Below, in pieces: positions 53,401 through 63,448 of a stretch of DNA of 64,000 nt. Under the pieces are notes generated by a model, which ran no database searches, was not told where the DNA came from, and saw only the letters and a program-made list of their open reading frames with translations. The stretch's first letter is position 1. Each line of letters begins with the position of its first letter. Source of the stretch: Ophiobolus disseminans (taxonomy: Eukaryota; Ascomycota; Dothideomycetes; Pleosporales; Phaeosphaeriaceae); contig MU006231.1 in NCBI GenBank assembly GCA_010093685.1, positions 916,428 to 980,427 on the forward strand. The letters run 5' to 3'. Position numbers and translations under genes: made by a program.

Positions 53401-53497
53401 CAAAGAAGAGGCGAGGACGAAGGAGAAGGACAGGGCAGTCAGGAAAGAGCGGATGGTCAGAGTTATCGAGTTGTTTTTGGACACTGGAGATGACTGA
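50492..53497 (+). CDS. Inositol polyphosphate 5-phosphatase, OCRL-like
   Basis: One exon, 1001 aa. The catalytic domain spans about residues 55-530, with VKVGTWNTG-like start (RIKVGTWNTGSQKG), LGLQEIVDI, TGLMGYMGNKGAV, FINSHLAAG, FWFGDLNFRLEG, PSWCDRILYRT and SSDHKPLDA, all hallmark 5-phosphatase motifs. Two acidic, Lys/Glu-rich insertions (near residues 330-370 and 440-500) are unusual in length. An ASH-like beta domain follows (about 590-740), then an alpha-helical RhoGAP-like region (about 760-990) without the catalytic Arg finger that I could recognise. This order matches OCRL/INPP5B. It should remove the 5-phosphate of PI(4,5)P2 on endosomal or Golgi membranes. Confidence 0.9.
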   Translation: MSTKAPSVRSTGYLDAQIPGAFPDARSPSIASITTHQTSLSQALYDRRAEYTRPRNVRIKVGTWNTGSQKGTEQDVGAWFVKGKGVEEAMAGLGVSGPEGSADHREGVQAQEARHARFAPTVPHHDSASVPGGEEIGMYVLGLQEIVDITSATEALRPYTDPSVAKKWKASLEAALPKGYQFVAEQQLIGLWLVIYASPEISPQIKNVSTTSVGTGLMGYMGNKGAVTTRIVLGETTRLVFINSHLAAGADKASLDRRIWDTAQINSRTRFDPIVDSLGSSQTQGEGLGDEEFAFWFGDLNFRLEGMDGDDVRRLLTIHTKDLDHDGEGRPSTSGDSGYGSKASLEEDRMPVPPELDPASLQTTIASLLPHDELHQQMKKGIAFHDGWEEGPVRFLPSYKYDIGKVGVFDSSEKRRCPSWCDRILYRTRASKQRYDEKAKEKEAANKKDQEMRAKGMDLAGDEDILFDYDPDTDGDNTAFEEYEEDEVPEPEQVTTKDGLSDEILLEYYTTHMRVLSSDHKPLDAVFSLKYDAVVPDLKTAIHGEVVRELDRQENEGRPSIAVVVDRATGHSSSEDQDKTDSTYEGVDFGDVKYAKSKKRAITIANTGRVPATFGFADRPVDHEQDPGPFPSWLSVTFDREADKPDRPKPDDVHERYTLEPAGVINAELKLKIESVSTVRDLNDSANTLDEVLVIRVENGRDHFLPLRAHWLPSTLARTVDKLVKIPEGGIRKLQNQIPDRGEVKWSVPREIFRLTEAIEDMTERTLAEWDMTKGEGEKAPFKDNAGWPFVKSHKISKGAKIHREEELAGLYDALDCDTPFTAAFDPETRTKERVELLAEVLLTFLSSLTDGIITKSLWEKLEEGLVTRERSKQTLAPDDEKMWALEILATAPSHNASFLLLLSFLQNITNQITDASKPKPETPRTSVDLPASPEVKVRRRTLSKVPEVAIRQLITRNYAVVFADALFRSKEEARTKEKDRAVRKERMVRVIELFLDTGDD

Positions 53498-53736
53498 AGG
53501 TGGTTCCGAAGGTGGAGGGAGAGGTTTGTCGGATGTGGACACGACGCGATACCCATAGATTTTATTTAACGTTTGTTGTTCTAGACGAGCCTTGTGGTAC
53601 CTGATCCTCTCGCTGAAGCCATGACCTCACCCTAGATCCCTGCAGTTACCCCACGGCGGGGCACCTTCTCTCCCAAAAAGTTCTCTGAGCGCAGCACCGA
53701 GGATCGCAACACTGTAATTGACCGCCAAACCTCACA

Positions 53737-55094
53737 ATGACGGACAAACTCACCGTCCTCCTCGTCGGCAACGGCGGCCGCGAACACGCTCTTGCGTGGA
53801 AACTCGTACAATCGCCCTTAGTCTCGCATATCTACGTGTGCCCTGGTAACGGCGGCACGGCAACGCTCAATGCCTCCAAAGTCACCAATGTCTCCTCCGT
53901 CAAAGACAGCGATTTTGCCGGCCTCATCACATTTGCGCGGGAGAAAAACGTCAACCTCCTCGTTCCCGGACCCGAAGCCCCCTTGGTCGCTGGCATTGTG
54001 GATTACTTCGCTGCGAATGGACCCTCAGAACTCAAAGTCTTCGGCCCCAGCGAAGCCGCCGCGCGCATGGAAGGCAGCAAAACCTTCTCCAAGGACTTCA
54101 TGAAACGCCACGCCATACCCACGGCCGCATACGAAAACTTCTCCTCCCACGACGAAGCGTCCAAGTACCTCGACTCCATAAGTCACGATGTTGTTATCAA
54201 AGCCTCGGGCCTCGCAGCGGGCAAGGGCGTTATTATACCGCAGACCAGGAAAGAGGCAAAAGATGCGCTCAAGGATATTATGCTAGACAAAGAGTTCGGA
54301 AACGCTGGGGATGAAGTCGTTATCGAAGAATTCCTCTCTGGCGACGAACTCAGCATCCTGTCTTTCAGCGACGGCCACACCGTCAAATCTCTCCCGCCGG
54401 CGCAGGACCACAAGCGCATTGGCGACGGCGACACGGGGCCAAACACTGGCGGCATGGGCACATATGCGCCGACGCGCATCGCGCCAAAAGACGTGCTGGA
54501 GCGCATCGATAGGGAGGTCTTGCAGCCGACCATCGACGGCATGCGCAACGAGGGCTACATTTTCAAGGGCGTTCTTTTCACGGGGCTCATGATGACAACA
54601 GAAGGACCCAAGGTGTTGGAGTACAATGTGCGCTTTGGCGATCCCGAGACGCAGAGCTTGCTGGCGCTTATGGAGAGCGATCTTGCGGAAGTCATGGTTG
54701 CTTGTGCGGATGGGAGATTGAAAGACGTCGATGTAAAGGTGTCGGAGAAATCAGCTGCGACGGTGGTGGTGGCTGCAGGTGGGTATCCTGGGAGCTATGT
54801 GAAGGGGACGGAAATGAAGTTGGATGATACGCCTGCAGGTATGTTCCGTGACCTGGTTGTAAGTATTACCGTAGAACTGATCGGGCAACAGATGTCGTTC
54901 TCTTCCACGCCGGTACATCTTTCTCTGCATCCGATAACACGCTCAAAACCTCGGGCGGCCGCGTCATCGCATCGACAGCCACGGCACCCACGCTCGAAGA
55001 AGCAGTCGCAAAAGCATACAAGGGCGTCGAGTGTATACACTTCGAAGGCATGCAGTACCGCAAAGACATTGCTGGTCGGGCATTGAAGAAGTGA
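53737..55094 (+). CDS. Phosphoribosylamine-glycine ligase (GAR synthetase), without AIRS domain
   Basis: Two exons: 53737-54838 and 54892-55094 (53-nt intron), giving 434 aa. The N-terminal Rossmann start is VLLVGNGGREHALAWKL. The ATP-grasp region contains VIKASGLAAGKGVIIP, VVIEEFLSGDELSILSF, GPNTGGMGTYAP and LEYNVRFGDPETQ. The C-terminal domain joins correctly across the intron (DTPA-DVVLFHAGTSF) and ends IAGRALKK before a TGA. The length is that of a complete monofunctional GARS. Yeast and many fungi fuse GARS to AIR synthetase (Ade5,7); no AIRS sequence follows here. It catalyses step two of purine synthesis in the cytosol. Confidence 0.92.
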
Positions 55095-55417
55095 GCGCAT
55101 TTTGTTCGATTTCTTCAAGGTGTTATGGCGTTTGGTAGAGAAAAGACATATACTTGAAAGAGAGTGAACGGTGTGATTTGAGCATAGAGGGATATATTCA
55201 TATCAAGTATGATCTTCATAAGTTTGTCCATAGCAGCTGCGGAGATGTGGAGATGGCTACTTACGCTTTGATACCTACCACCTACATGAAGGACTTTTCT
55301 TTGGACTAAGACTACTTCTCGGTAGTCGCCAGAAAGAATCAACCCGCTTGTGTGCAGTGCACATGATGAGCTTCGAGCCCCTAGCCACTTACATGTCACA
55401 AAGATAGTCAGACTTCC
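55095..55417. other. Convergent 3' intergenic region
   Basis: The 323 bp between the GARS stop and the RNase III stop hold 3'UTRs. No AIRS-domain remnant was found in any frame. Confidence 0.5.
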
Positions 55418-56842
55418 TCAGGAACTATCGTCACCGGATCCTACCTTGCGCTTCTTCTCCTTTTTGTCCTTCTTATGCTTCTTGCTCTTCTTGTCCGACG
55501 ATGCGTCCAGATCATCGCTCTTGCGCTTCTTGGTGGCGCTCTCTGAGACGTCGTCTTTCGCGTGTGATGACTTGGCCGCATGGGAGGTCGCATCATGATC
55601 TTCACCTTGACCAGACTCAGCGGCTTCGGCTTTTGCTTTCTCTTCCTTCTCCTTCGCCCTGGTCTCCATCAACTCCTTCTTCTGCCGCGCCGCGTCCTGA
55701 AGAACAGCGCTGTTCCGCTTGAGTGCGTCGGCTGCTGCAGCTGTGCACGCCTGCGCCTTGTTCTGCCCCTCGCCGCTGCCCAACCACTCATTCTCGTAGC
55801 CCCAGCCAGTGAGATAGCACGCTAGGTAGAACCTCTGAACACCTTGTTCGTGCGTCATGGGCTTCTCATCGCGGTATCTGACATCGACCTTGTTGACGAC
55901 AAGGAGCTTCTGAAGATCGTCTCGTGCACGCAAGTTCTCGACGACCTTCTCCTTGAAGCCCAGCAGCTGCGGCGCCCAGAGCTCATCGAGCCACTTCTCT
56001 GCGGTCCCGAAGCCATTCTCTGGATCTGACAGTACCACTGCCGCGACGTAGGCTTCGAAGATGTCAGCGACAACCTTTCTCCACGCTTTCGAGTCCTTCT
56101 CCCAGGGCAATTTGTGTTGAAGCCGGTCTGGAAATCCATATGCCTCGGAGAACTTGCCCAGGGCTAGGTTCTCGACCAAGCGTTCGCGCCATGAGCAGAG
56201 GCTCGGGACGTCGACTTGAGGAAAGCGGTTGTAGAGCGAGCGAGAAGCGATGAGTTCAATGTATGCGTCGCCCAGGAACTCGAGGCGCTCGTAGTCGAGA
56301 TCTAGGTCGCCAATATGATGGCCCTGTGCTTTTGCGTTGTGCATGGACTGGTGTGTGAAGACGGCTTGTTGAAGGTGGGGCTCTGCGATGGGCGGCAGAG
56401 GCGGTAGATGTTTGGCTGCGACGACGCTGCGTTGGATGTAGTCGGGTACGGCGATGTTCGCTGCCTTGTTCGGTCGCTTCTCGTCTAGCTCGCGCTTAGC
56501 TTCGGCAGATGTAGGATTGCCACGCGCGTTGAGCAGCCTGCGAAGCTCTCGTGCATGGTGAAGTATGTCCTTGTCTGCTGCGGGTGTTGTCTCGGCCGCC
56601 ACAAACCTGTCGAGGAGGGCTACCAGTCCCGTCTGCATGTCGGCCGCCGATAGTGCTGGCTGGCTCGGAGAAACATTGTCCCCTTGCGCAGCGAAAGTCG
56701 CTCGTTGCTGGGGTTTTCCATGTACAGTTCGATTGCGGTCGTCAAACGATGCCGTGTTGTATGAGGGTCTCTGCTTGTGGTTGAACTGCTGATTTCTGTC
56801 GCCGTAGTGATTAAAAGCGTTACCGCGCTTCTGCGACGCCAT
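55418..56842 (-). CDS. RNT1: RNase III (Rnt1-like)
   Basis: One exon, 474 aa from MASQKRGNAF. The RNase III signature is YERLEFLGDAYIEL (residues 184-197), with THQSMHNAKAQG before it and KVVADIFEAYVAAVVL after it, supplying the acidic catalytic residues. The dsRNA-binding domain lies near 335-400, ending EGQNKAQACTAAAADALK. The C-terminal 75 residues are Lys/Glu-rich with KKRKSDD and KKSKKHKKDKKEKKRK, a strong nuclear/nucleolar signal. A single RNase III domain with one dsRBD matches Rnt1, which processes pre-rRNA and snoRNA/snRNA precursors, and not Dicer. Confidence 0.9.
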   Translation of the reverse strand: MASQKRGNAFNHYGDRNQQFNHKQRPSYNTASFDDRNRTVHGKPQQRATFAAQGDNVSPSQPALSAADMQTGLVALLDRFVAAETTPAADKDILHHARELRRLLNARGNPTSAEAKRELDEKRPNKAANIAVPDYIQRSVVAAKHLPPLPPIAEPHLQQAVFTHQSMHNAKAQGHHIGDLDLDYERLEFLGDAYIELIASRSLYNRFPQVDVPSLCSWRERLVENLALGKFSEAYGFPDRLQHKLPWEKDSKAWRKVVADIFEAYVAAVVLSDPENGFGTAEKWLDELWAPQLLGFKEKVVENLRARDDLQKLLVVNKVDVRYRDEKPMTHEQGVQRFYLACYLTGWGYENEWLGSGEGQNKAQACTAAAADALKRNSAVLQDAARQKKELMETRAKEKEEKAKAEAAESGQGEDHDATSHAAKSSHAKDDVSESATKKRKSDDLDASSDKKSKKHKKDKKEKKRKVGSGDDSS

Positions 56843-56990
56843 GCTGTGTAGTAATGCGTTCGTGGTGTTTGGTGTAGGTGTGTGAGCTCCCCAAAAGTTC
56901 CCAGGGCTCACGGAAGTCCGCACTAGCGCGCCAAGATTACCATATCGAAGCCCTCATGCATCGCGCACCACCACCAGCCAGTCGCGCAAT

Positions 56991-57407
56991 ATGGCGGTCC
57001 CACGGCAGCGGATACTGGACCTCATGAGGGTATGCATTCAGCAGTCTGCCCGCTTTTACCCCGCTGACAGTGCAGATCCAATGCAAAGTCTTCAACACCA
57101 CGTACAACCCCGAACGGCTCCGTCTCGGGTCGCGCATCCTACACCAGCGCCTCAAGGGCCCCTCGGTCGCAGCGTATTATCCACCGCGGATAGGAACAAT
57201 CAGCCAGCTGCGATCGCTCTATCCCGAGCGTGAAATCATAGACGAGGACGAGGAGGACTGGCTCGAGCATCTGAACGTTGCCAGGTCGAGAGGCAAGGGC
57301 ACGCCCAAGAAGAAGCGCACTGCTGCCGGTATGTTCTCTTGATGTATTTGCCAGGACGAGTGTACTGACCAGACACAGAATCAAAGAAGTTCAACAAGCG
57401 CAGATAA
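56991..57407 (+). CDS. RSM27: Mitochondrial small-subunit ribosomal protein S33 (mS33)
   Basis: Three exons: 56991-57029, 57076-57328 and 57379-57407, giving 106 aa. The family core reads VFNTTYNPERLRLGSRIL, then HQRLKGPSVAAYYPP and ISQLRSLYP. The ending, KFNKRR after splicing, is basic as expected for an rRNA contact. The family length is about 100 residues. It belongs to the mitoribosomal small subunit. The 148-bp gap to the divergent RNase III start is a shared promoter. Confidence 0.9.
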
Positions 57408-57466
57408 ACCACCGTCATGGATCAATGAGGGCTCAGTTGTGTATACCGACTCTAAACGAAGCATGG

Positions 57467-58125
57467 TCACATTCTACTCTTCTCCGCCTTCTTCCACTCC
57501 TTCTCAAACTCGTCATCCCACGGTATCCTGACCTTTGTGTGCTCGGGCTGTATCGGCACGTTCACTTTGTGGTGCTCTACCGTGCAATACGTTACTTTCC
57601 CATCGAGACTTGTCATATCACCACGAAGCATGGCCATCTGCTTGCCTACGCCGACGACTCTGCTGTTGAGTCGTACTTTGGTGCCAATAGGAACTGCCTT
57701 GAGGTAGGAGATGTTCAACGACCGAGTCACGCCTCCCATAAACTCCCAGAAGCCGGGCCGGGCTACAGGGCACAATGCTGTGGTTGTTGACATGTCGAAT
57801 ATGACGCCTGCTGCGCCGCCATGCATGACGTCTGTTGTATCATTAGCTCGAAATTCTATGCGCGGTCGGTCATTTCGTACTGTTTAGGTTGGAGAAGTTG
57901 GGCACAATGGTCATCTCGTAGACAACTGAACCATCGAGACCTGCATCCACAAGTTCCATGTTCTCCATGACCTCTCGGTCAAAGTCCTAACCGGTGTTAC
58001 TGCAGCCCGTCACCAAGACCTCGATATCAGCTTACGATATGATCCTTTGGTCTTTGAGCCGCAAGAAGCTTGTATCGCTCGAACATGGCTCTTACGGCCG
58101 CCATGGCCTTCTCTCGGTCGCCCAT
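57467..58125 (-). CDS. Hotdog-fold acyl-CoA thioesterase (ACOT13/PaaI-like)
   Basis: Three exons: 58125-58036, 57986-57881 and 57831-57467, giving 186 aa. The spliced catalytic motif is VPNFSNLN-DVMHGGAAGVIFD, where the HGG box and the following Asp are the hotdog active-site signature. The rest has LNISYLKAVPIGTKVRL and VTYCTVEHHKVNV. The N-terminal 30 residues are helical (REKAMAAVRAMFERYKLL). It should hydrolyse acyl-CoA; chain length and compartment are not readable. A GTCTCG x3 repeat lies just upstream of the ATG. Confidence 0.88.
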
Positions 58126-58744
58126 AACTCGTCCGTCTCGGTCTCGGTCTCGGCCCGTGGTAGCAAACTAATAGTAGAGCATTAGTTGAGTGCAGATGAC
58201 AGGCCAATAAATGTGATATCGCGATGCATCGAGGGCGATCTGTGTTGATAGTCGCGGGGTGAGCGTGCAATTGCCTCGGCTCCGTCTTACTTCGAGTTGG
58301 CACCTCGATTTGAAGCACTAAAAGCGCGTCGCGTGAGCGTCCTGAAGCCGAAACAATAGCCTTCGCCTGTCAAACAGTGTTTGCTTAGCTGCCTCAGGAA
58401 AGTGCCTGCAATGTTTCAAGACGGTCATCCGGCCCGCTGGGTTGCCGGATGTAGCCACTGGGCGACCATTGGATGGCCGGCCGTTTCTCCACAACAAAGT
58501 CAGTTGTTTCACGACGGCCAAAGGGTGCCAACCTCGTCATGACCCAACCTAAGGTTCGCGCGCATCCTTGAGACGGCTCTATATTGCTTCTCCGTGCTAT
58601 ACATAGCCCATGGAGCCACCACGGCCGTGCTGAAGTGTCTTCTTCTCCCCTCTATCCGATCGCTATTTAACCAAACGACTGTGGCGGACGTACACGCTGT
58701 CATCACCAACTGTCGCACCTCTCAGCTTCACAAAGAACATCAAC
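58126..58744. other. Divergent promoter between thioesterase and MFS transporter
   Basis: The 619 bp contain GC-rich and CT-rich stretches. No coding frame with family resemblance and no RNA gene was seen. Confidence 0.45.
58135..58152 (+). repeat. GTCTCG x3 simple repeat
   Basis: Three perfect 6-bp units occur 10 bp upstream (in gene sense) of the thioesterase start codon, in its leader. Low complexity only. Confidence 0.7.
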
Positions 58745-60192
58745 ATGGCCGCAGCAGCACCGCCAGTGCCTCCGGCGCTGCGCAAAAGGGTTTTGAAGGT
58801 CTTATTTATATCGTTGCTTCTTGATTTGGCAAGTCATCTGATCTCCGTAGTGCCACCCAATCTAACACATATCAGATATCATTTACTTTTATACTGCCAC
58901 TCTTCCCCAAACTCATCGAGTTCTACCGCAACCACGAGACTGGCAACCCGAACACAATCCTCTCCAAGATTCTCGCTGGCCTCAATGCCTACAAGAACTC
59001 GTTCGCAAAACCGATCAATTCGCGCTACGACATCGTCTTACTCGGCGGCGCACTCGGCTCGCTCTTCTCACTATGTCAGGCCATCGCCTCCCCCGTGATA
59101 GGCACCCTCTCGGACAAATATGGCAGGCGCACCGCACTCTTGTGGTCCATGGCCGGGAACATCCTCAGCGTTGCACTCTGGGTTGCAGCGATAGACTTTC
59201 GCACATTTCTAGCCAGCCGAATTGTTGGGGGCCTGAGCGAAGGCAACGTGCAGTTGGCAATGGCGATAGCGACAGATATCAGCGATGACAGCCAAAGGGG
59301 GGCTACAATGGCGCTCGTGGGTGTGTGCTTCAGCATTGCCTTTACATTCGGACCAGCGCTCGGCGCATACCTCTCCACGCTGCAGGTCATGTCCACAAAC
59401 CCGTTCGCTATGGCTGCTGGGTTCTCGCTGTTCTTGATCGTCACAGAGACGATTTACTTGTATATCAGCCTGCCTGAGACTCTCCCCTCAGCAACTGCAG
59501 CCCAGAATGGCACTATCAATGGCCATGCGAAGACCAGCGAGGCCCCAAAACCCCGCGCGCGGACAAACTCGCATACCCTTCTCAATGCAACGCACTTCGC
59601 CTTCATACTCTTCTTCAGCGGAATGGAGTTTTCGCTTCCCTTCATGACATACGACCTCTTCTCATACCAAGCAAAAGACTCTGGCAAACTTCTTGGTTTC
59701 ATCGGACTAGTAGCCTCGCTATTACAAGGCTCTGTAGTCCGACGCATGCACCCTCTGAAAGTCGTCCAGATGGGAGTGATAAGCTGCACGATTGCGTTCG
59801 TGATGCTGGGCCGAGTACAGACGCAGGGTGCTTTGTACGGCGCCGCCGCACTCCTCGCAGTGACGAGTGCTACGGTGGTTACTGGACTCAATAGTCTTTC
59901 CTCCTTTGAGGCGAATGCTGGCGAGCGAGGGAACAAGTTGGGTAATCACAGGAGTTTTGGTAAGCTTACCACCAACGTGCATCATCCGTCAGCTAACAAC
60001 AGCACAGGACAAGCTGGTCGTGCGCTTGGACCTTTGATCTTCTGTACTTTATACTGGTGGGCGGGACGGGAAACAGCGTATGCAATGGGAGCGGCGGGCA
60101 TGGTTGCAGTATGTGGGTTGGTATTTGGTGGGTTGAAAGTTCCACCCGGGACAGAGAATGTTGGGAAGAAGATAATGCAGGCGAAGAAGTAG
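58745..60192 (+). CDS. Major facilitator superfamily transporter
   Basis: Three exons: 58745-58828, 58876-59959 and 60008-60192, giving 450 aa. The first intron has a GC donor (GCAAGT) and CAG acceptor; it joins LLLDL to ISFTFILPLFPKLIEFY. The second intron is 48 nt with no stop and could be read through, but RSFG-QAGRALGPL is the better sequence. The MFS signature between helices 2 and 3 is GTLSDKYGRRTALL. Further helices are evident, with the motif-5-like GLSEGNVQLAMAIATD. The architecture resembles tetracycline-resistance-like/MFSD10-type proteins. Substrate unknown. Confidence 0.88.
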
Positions 60193-60673
60193 AATATCGC
60201 ATGTAATCATAGGACTGGAGAGGAACGACTATCCATGACGTTGCATGTTGTACGGTTCCGAAATCGAAAGCACTCGGTTACGATGCACGAACACCCATGC
60301 ATCATGTGTAGTTACACATCCATGCCACACGACGCAATAGTCTCTCATTCTCGCAAAACAAGACCCCGTAGCTCTTCGGACGGAAAGCAGACGCGAGAAT
60401 CGGCCGTTCCCCGCATCTAGCACGCGTTTTGGACGCCGTGGTCTCCACAATGACTCGAACCTCGGCACGACTAAATCAAATTGCGCTACTATTCGTTGTC
60501 CCGGATTACTTGCTAACTGACTTCCTCCGGGCATTACGCTGTCCCAAGTGTCGCTTCCTTTATCTTCTCCGGGTGACCGAGCTTCTTGGTTCTGGACTGC
60601 ACTTTCAGTTGTCAGTTACTCAAGTACGCTTCGACACTGTGTACTTCACAGCGAAAAAAGGGAGAGAATCGAA
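60193..60673. other. Intergenic before the Fat1-like gene
   Basis: The 481 bp hold the 3'UTR of the MFS gene and the promoter of the Fat1-like gene. Nothing else was recognised. Confidence 0.45.
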
Positions 60674-62653
60674 ATGGCCGCCACTGCTGCTTCAGTCGCT
60701 GCAGTCTCGGGACTTGTGGCATATCTAAATGGGAAATATCATCTTGCACAAGACATCAAGGTTCTACGGGGCAGAAGTAAAGCACAAAAGTACTATGCGG
60801 AGCTTGGTAAGTTACCACCAGTTACTCACTTCCTTCCACGTAGCTTTTGTCATATTTAGACATCGACAATCTGCTAACGTCAGCTTACAGTCCGAACAAA
60901 ACGTCAATCACTCTGGTACTCATTCGTCCCTCAAGTTGCCAGGTACCCAAGTGAGCTATGCATTTGGTCTCGCACTAAGACCTACACTTGGCAAGAAACT
61001 CACGACCGCGCCGTCCAATGGGGCAACTTCTTCCTTTCACAAGGCGTCCAGCCAGGTGACATGGTTGCTACGTATCTCATGAACTCTGCGGACTTTCTCG
61101 TCATTTGGCTCGGTCTATTTTCCATCGGATGCGCACCCGCTCACCTCAACTACAACCTAAAAGGCGATGCGCTCATCCACTGCTTAAAAGTTGCGGGTGT
61201 CAAGATGGCCCTGGTTGACGAAGAAAGCGAATGTAGAATGCGCTTCGAAGGTTGCAGAGAGCGCGTTGAGCAAGAGCTAGGTGTGACGCCGTTTGTGGTT
61301 GACGATGCGTTATTGGAGCGAGTATATTCAGGACCTACGAACGTGCCCGGAGACAAATACCGCCAAGGTGTTATCGGGTCGGATCCAACGTGTCTACTCT
61401 ACACGAGTGGAACTACGGGTTTGCCCAAGGCGGGCAAATTCATGGTCAATCGGTACCATGAGCGCGGAAACCCGGATCGGCCGCCGTTTGATCAAAAAGC
61501 TGGGCCTGGCGGAGATCGCTGGTATTGCTGCATGCCGATTTTCCATGGCACTGGTGGACTGTCTTGCATGATGTGCTTGACGAGTGGAATGAGCGTAGCT
61601 GTCGGCCGGAAATTCTCTGTCAGCACATTTTGGGATGATATCCACGATAGTCAGTCGACAAACTTCGTGTATGTTGGTGAGGCAGCGCGGTACTTGCTCA
61701 TGGCGCCGCCACATCCGAAAGAGAAGGATCATCGGTTGAAAGGCATGTACGGCAATGGTATGCGGCCTGATGTTTGGAACAGGTTCAAAGAACGGTTCGG
61801 CGTGGCAGACGTAATGGAATTTTTTAATAGCACAGAAGGCGTGCTAGCTATGGTGGTACACTCCAAAGGACCGTTCACGGCGACTACTGTTGGACACCAT
61901 GGAGCAATTATCAGGCGGATGCTGAACGACGTCTACGTACCTGTGGCGATTGATCCAGAGACTGGAGATCTGATGCGTGACCCTACGACAGGGTTTATCA
62001 AACGCAATTCATATAACGAGGGTGGAGAGATATTGGTCGGCGTACCAGGCGAGGCAGCCTTTGCTGGATACCACAACAACCCCCAGGCTACTGCTAAGAA
62101 GTTTGTAAGAGATGTGTTCAAGAAAGGCGATCTCTACTACAGATCTGGCGATGCGCTGCGAAGAGATGACGATGGCCGGTGGTATTTCCTCGACAGGCTT
62201 GGGGATACCTTCCGTTGGAAATCAGAGAACGTGTCGACCGCCGAAGTTGCGGAAGTGCTAGGAAGGTACCCAGGCGTCGGCGAGGCCATAGTGTACGGAA
62301 CACTAGTGCCCAGACATGATGGACGTGCTGGATGCGTGTCGCTGCGATTTGCCGAAGGTTTCAACCCAGAGACGTTTGACTGGACAGCTCTCCTGAGCTA
62401 TGCGAAGAGCAAGCTACCAAAATATGCAGTACCAGTATTTCTGCGCCTGGTAAAAGAAGGCAGTAACACGGATAACCAGAAGCAAAACAAAGGTCCGCTG
62501 CGAGAAGAAGGGATCGAGATCGACAAATACGGTTCAAAGGTCATTGGCGGCAAAGACGACGTGGTGATGTGGACAGCGCCGGGTGCGAATCGGTATGTCC
62601 GATTCACTCTAGAGGACCTGGAGAGGCTTCGGGCTGGGAAGATTCTGCTATGA
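60674..62653 (+). CDS. FAT1: Very-long-chain acyl-CoA synthetase / fatty-acid transporter (Fat1-like)
   Basis: Two exons: 60674-60806 and 60891-62653 (84-nt intron), giving 631 aa. A hydrophobic N-terminal segment (AATAASVAAVSGLVAYL) suggests membrane anchoring. The AMP-binding motif is LLYTSGTTGLPKAGKF. The FATP/VLACS motif appears as YYRSGDALRRDDDGRWYFLDR, with GDTFRWKSENVSTAEVAE next to it (read here as two adjacent pieces). VMEFFNSTEGVLAM is also typical. These define the FATP/VLACS group rather than ordinary Faa-type synthetases. Expected role: activation of very-long-chain fatty acids at the ER, peroxisome or plasma membrane. Confidence 0.92.
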
Positions 62654-62716
62654 ACAGTCAGTAACTTGCATCTAATGCAAGACACAATATCAACGTACAC
62701 AATCAACGACGCCCGT

Positions 62717-63448
62717 TCAATGCTCAATACCAGCATGTTTCCCCATGATTTCTCTCACAAACGTCACGAGCCCATCCATACCCTCCGGCTCATTCAACCA
62801 ATGCCCACCCTCCGGATATACTTCCCATTTTACCTGTATGCCCATCGCTCTCATTCGATTGCACAAACCCTTTCCGTTCTCGAAAGGCACAACCTCATCG
62901 TCCATACAATGTTGTAATAGCACCGGCATTTCGCACGCAATCCTAGTCTTCATCTCGTTTCTCATCGCGTCCTGAATATCCGCAAACAACGGCATCCAGC
63001 CACATAGCCCAAAGAATCCTCCCACTCTCGCGCCCTTGGCCAGGATGGCGTAAACTGCTGTCGCACATCCCTGACTTATACCCGCCAGAATCACATTCTC
63101 TGCTCCTATGCCCCCTGATTCCTCCCCAATCACGTTCAAAATCTGTGCTGCACTAGATTTCAGACTTTCCTTCTGTCCCTCGTCTCCTTCCCACGGTCGC
63201 TGCACAGACAAGATATCGAACCATTGATGCATTTCTTCTCCGTTGACTTCTGCGCAGAGTTTTGGGGCGCAAGGGAAAACCCATTTGACGCTTGGGAAGA
63301 TGTCGACGAAGAAGGCACCAGAGCTGTCTTGCGATTCGAAGATCTCGGAACAGAAGGTGGAGGCCGAGGAGCCGCGGCCGTGGAGGAAGATTATGGTGTG
63401 GGAGTGTGTAGATGTTGGCGGTACGACGTGTGTGGTGGTGGTGGACAT
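62717..63448 (-). CDS. Acyl-protein thioesterase/carboxylesterase-like serine hydrolase
   Basis: One exon, 243 aa from MSTTTTHVVPP. The alpha/beta hydrolase core has IIFLHGRGSSAS (oxyanion region), the nucleophile elbow ILAGISQGCATA with Ser125, QHCMDDEVVPFENG with the acid, and YPEGGHWLNEPEG with the His. This is the phospholipase/carboxylesterase family that includes depalmitoylating Apt1; the divergent sequence makes a general esterase equally possible. The frame is open further upstream to a Met at 63649, but the chosen Met abuts the domain. It converges on the Fat1-like gene. Confidence 0.85.
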   Translation of the reverse strand: MSTTTTHVVPPTSTHSHTIIFLHGRGSSASTFCSEIFESQDSSGAFFVDIFPSVKWVFPCAPKLCAEVNGEEMHQWFDILSVQRPWEGDEGQKESLKSSAAQILNVIGEESGGIGAENVILAGISQGCATAVYAILAKGARVGGFFGLCGWMPLFADIQDAMRNEMKTRIACEMPVLLQHCMDDEVVPFENGKGLCNRMRAMGIQVKWEVYPEGGHWLNEPEGMDGLVTFVREIMGKHAGIEH

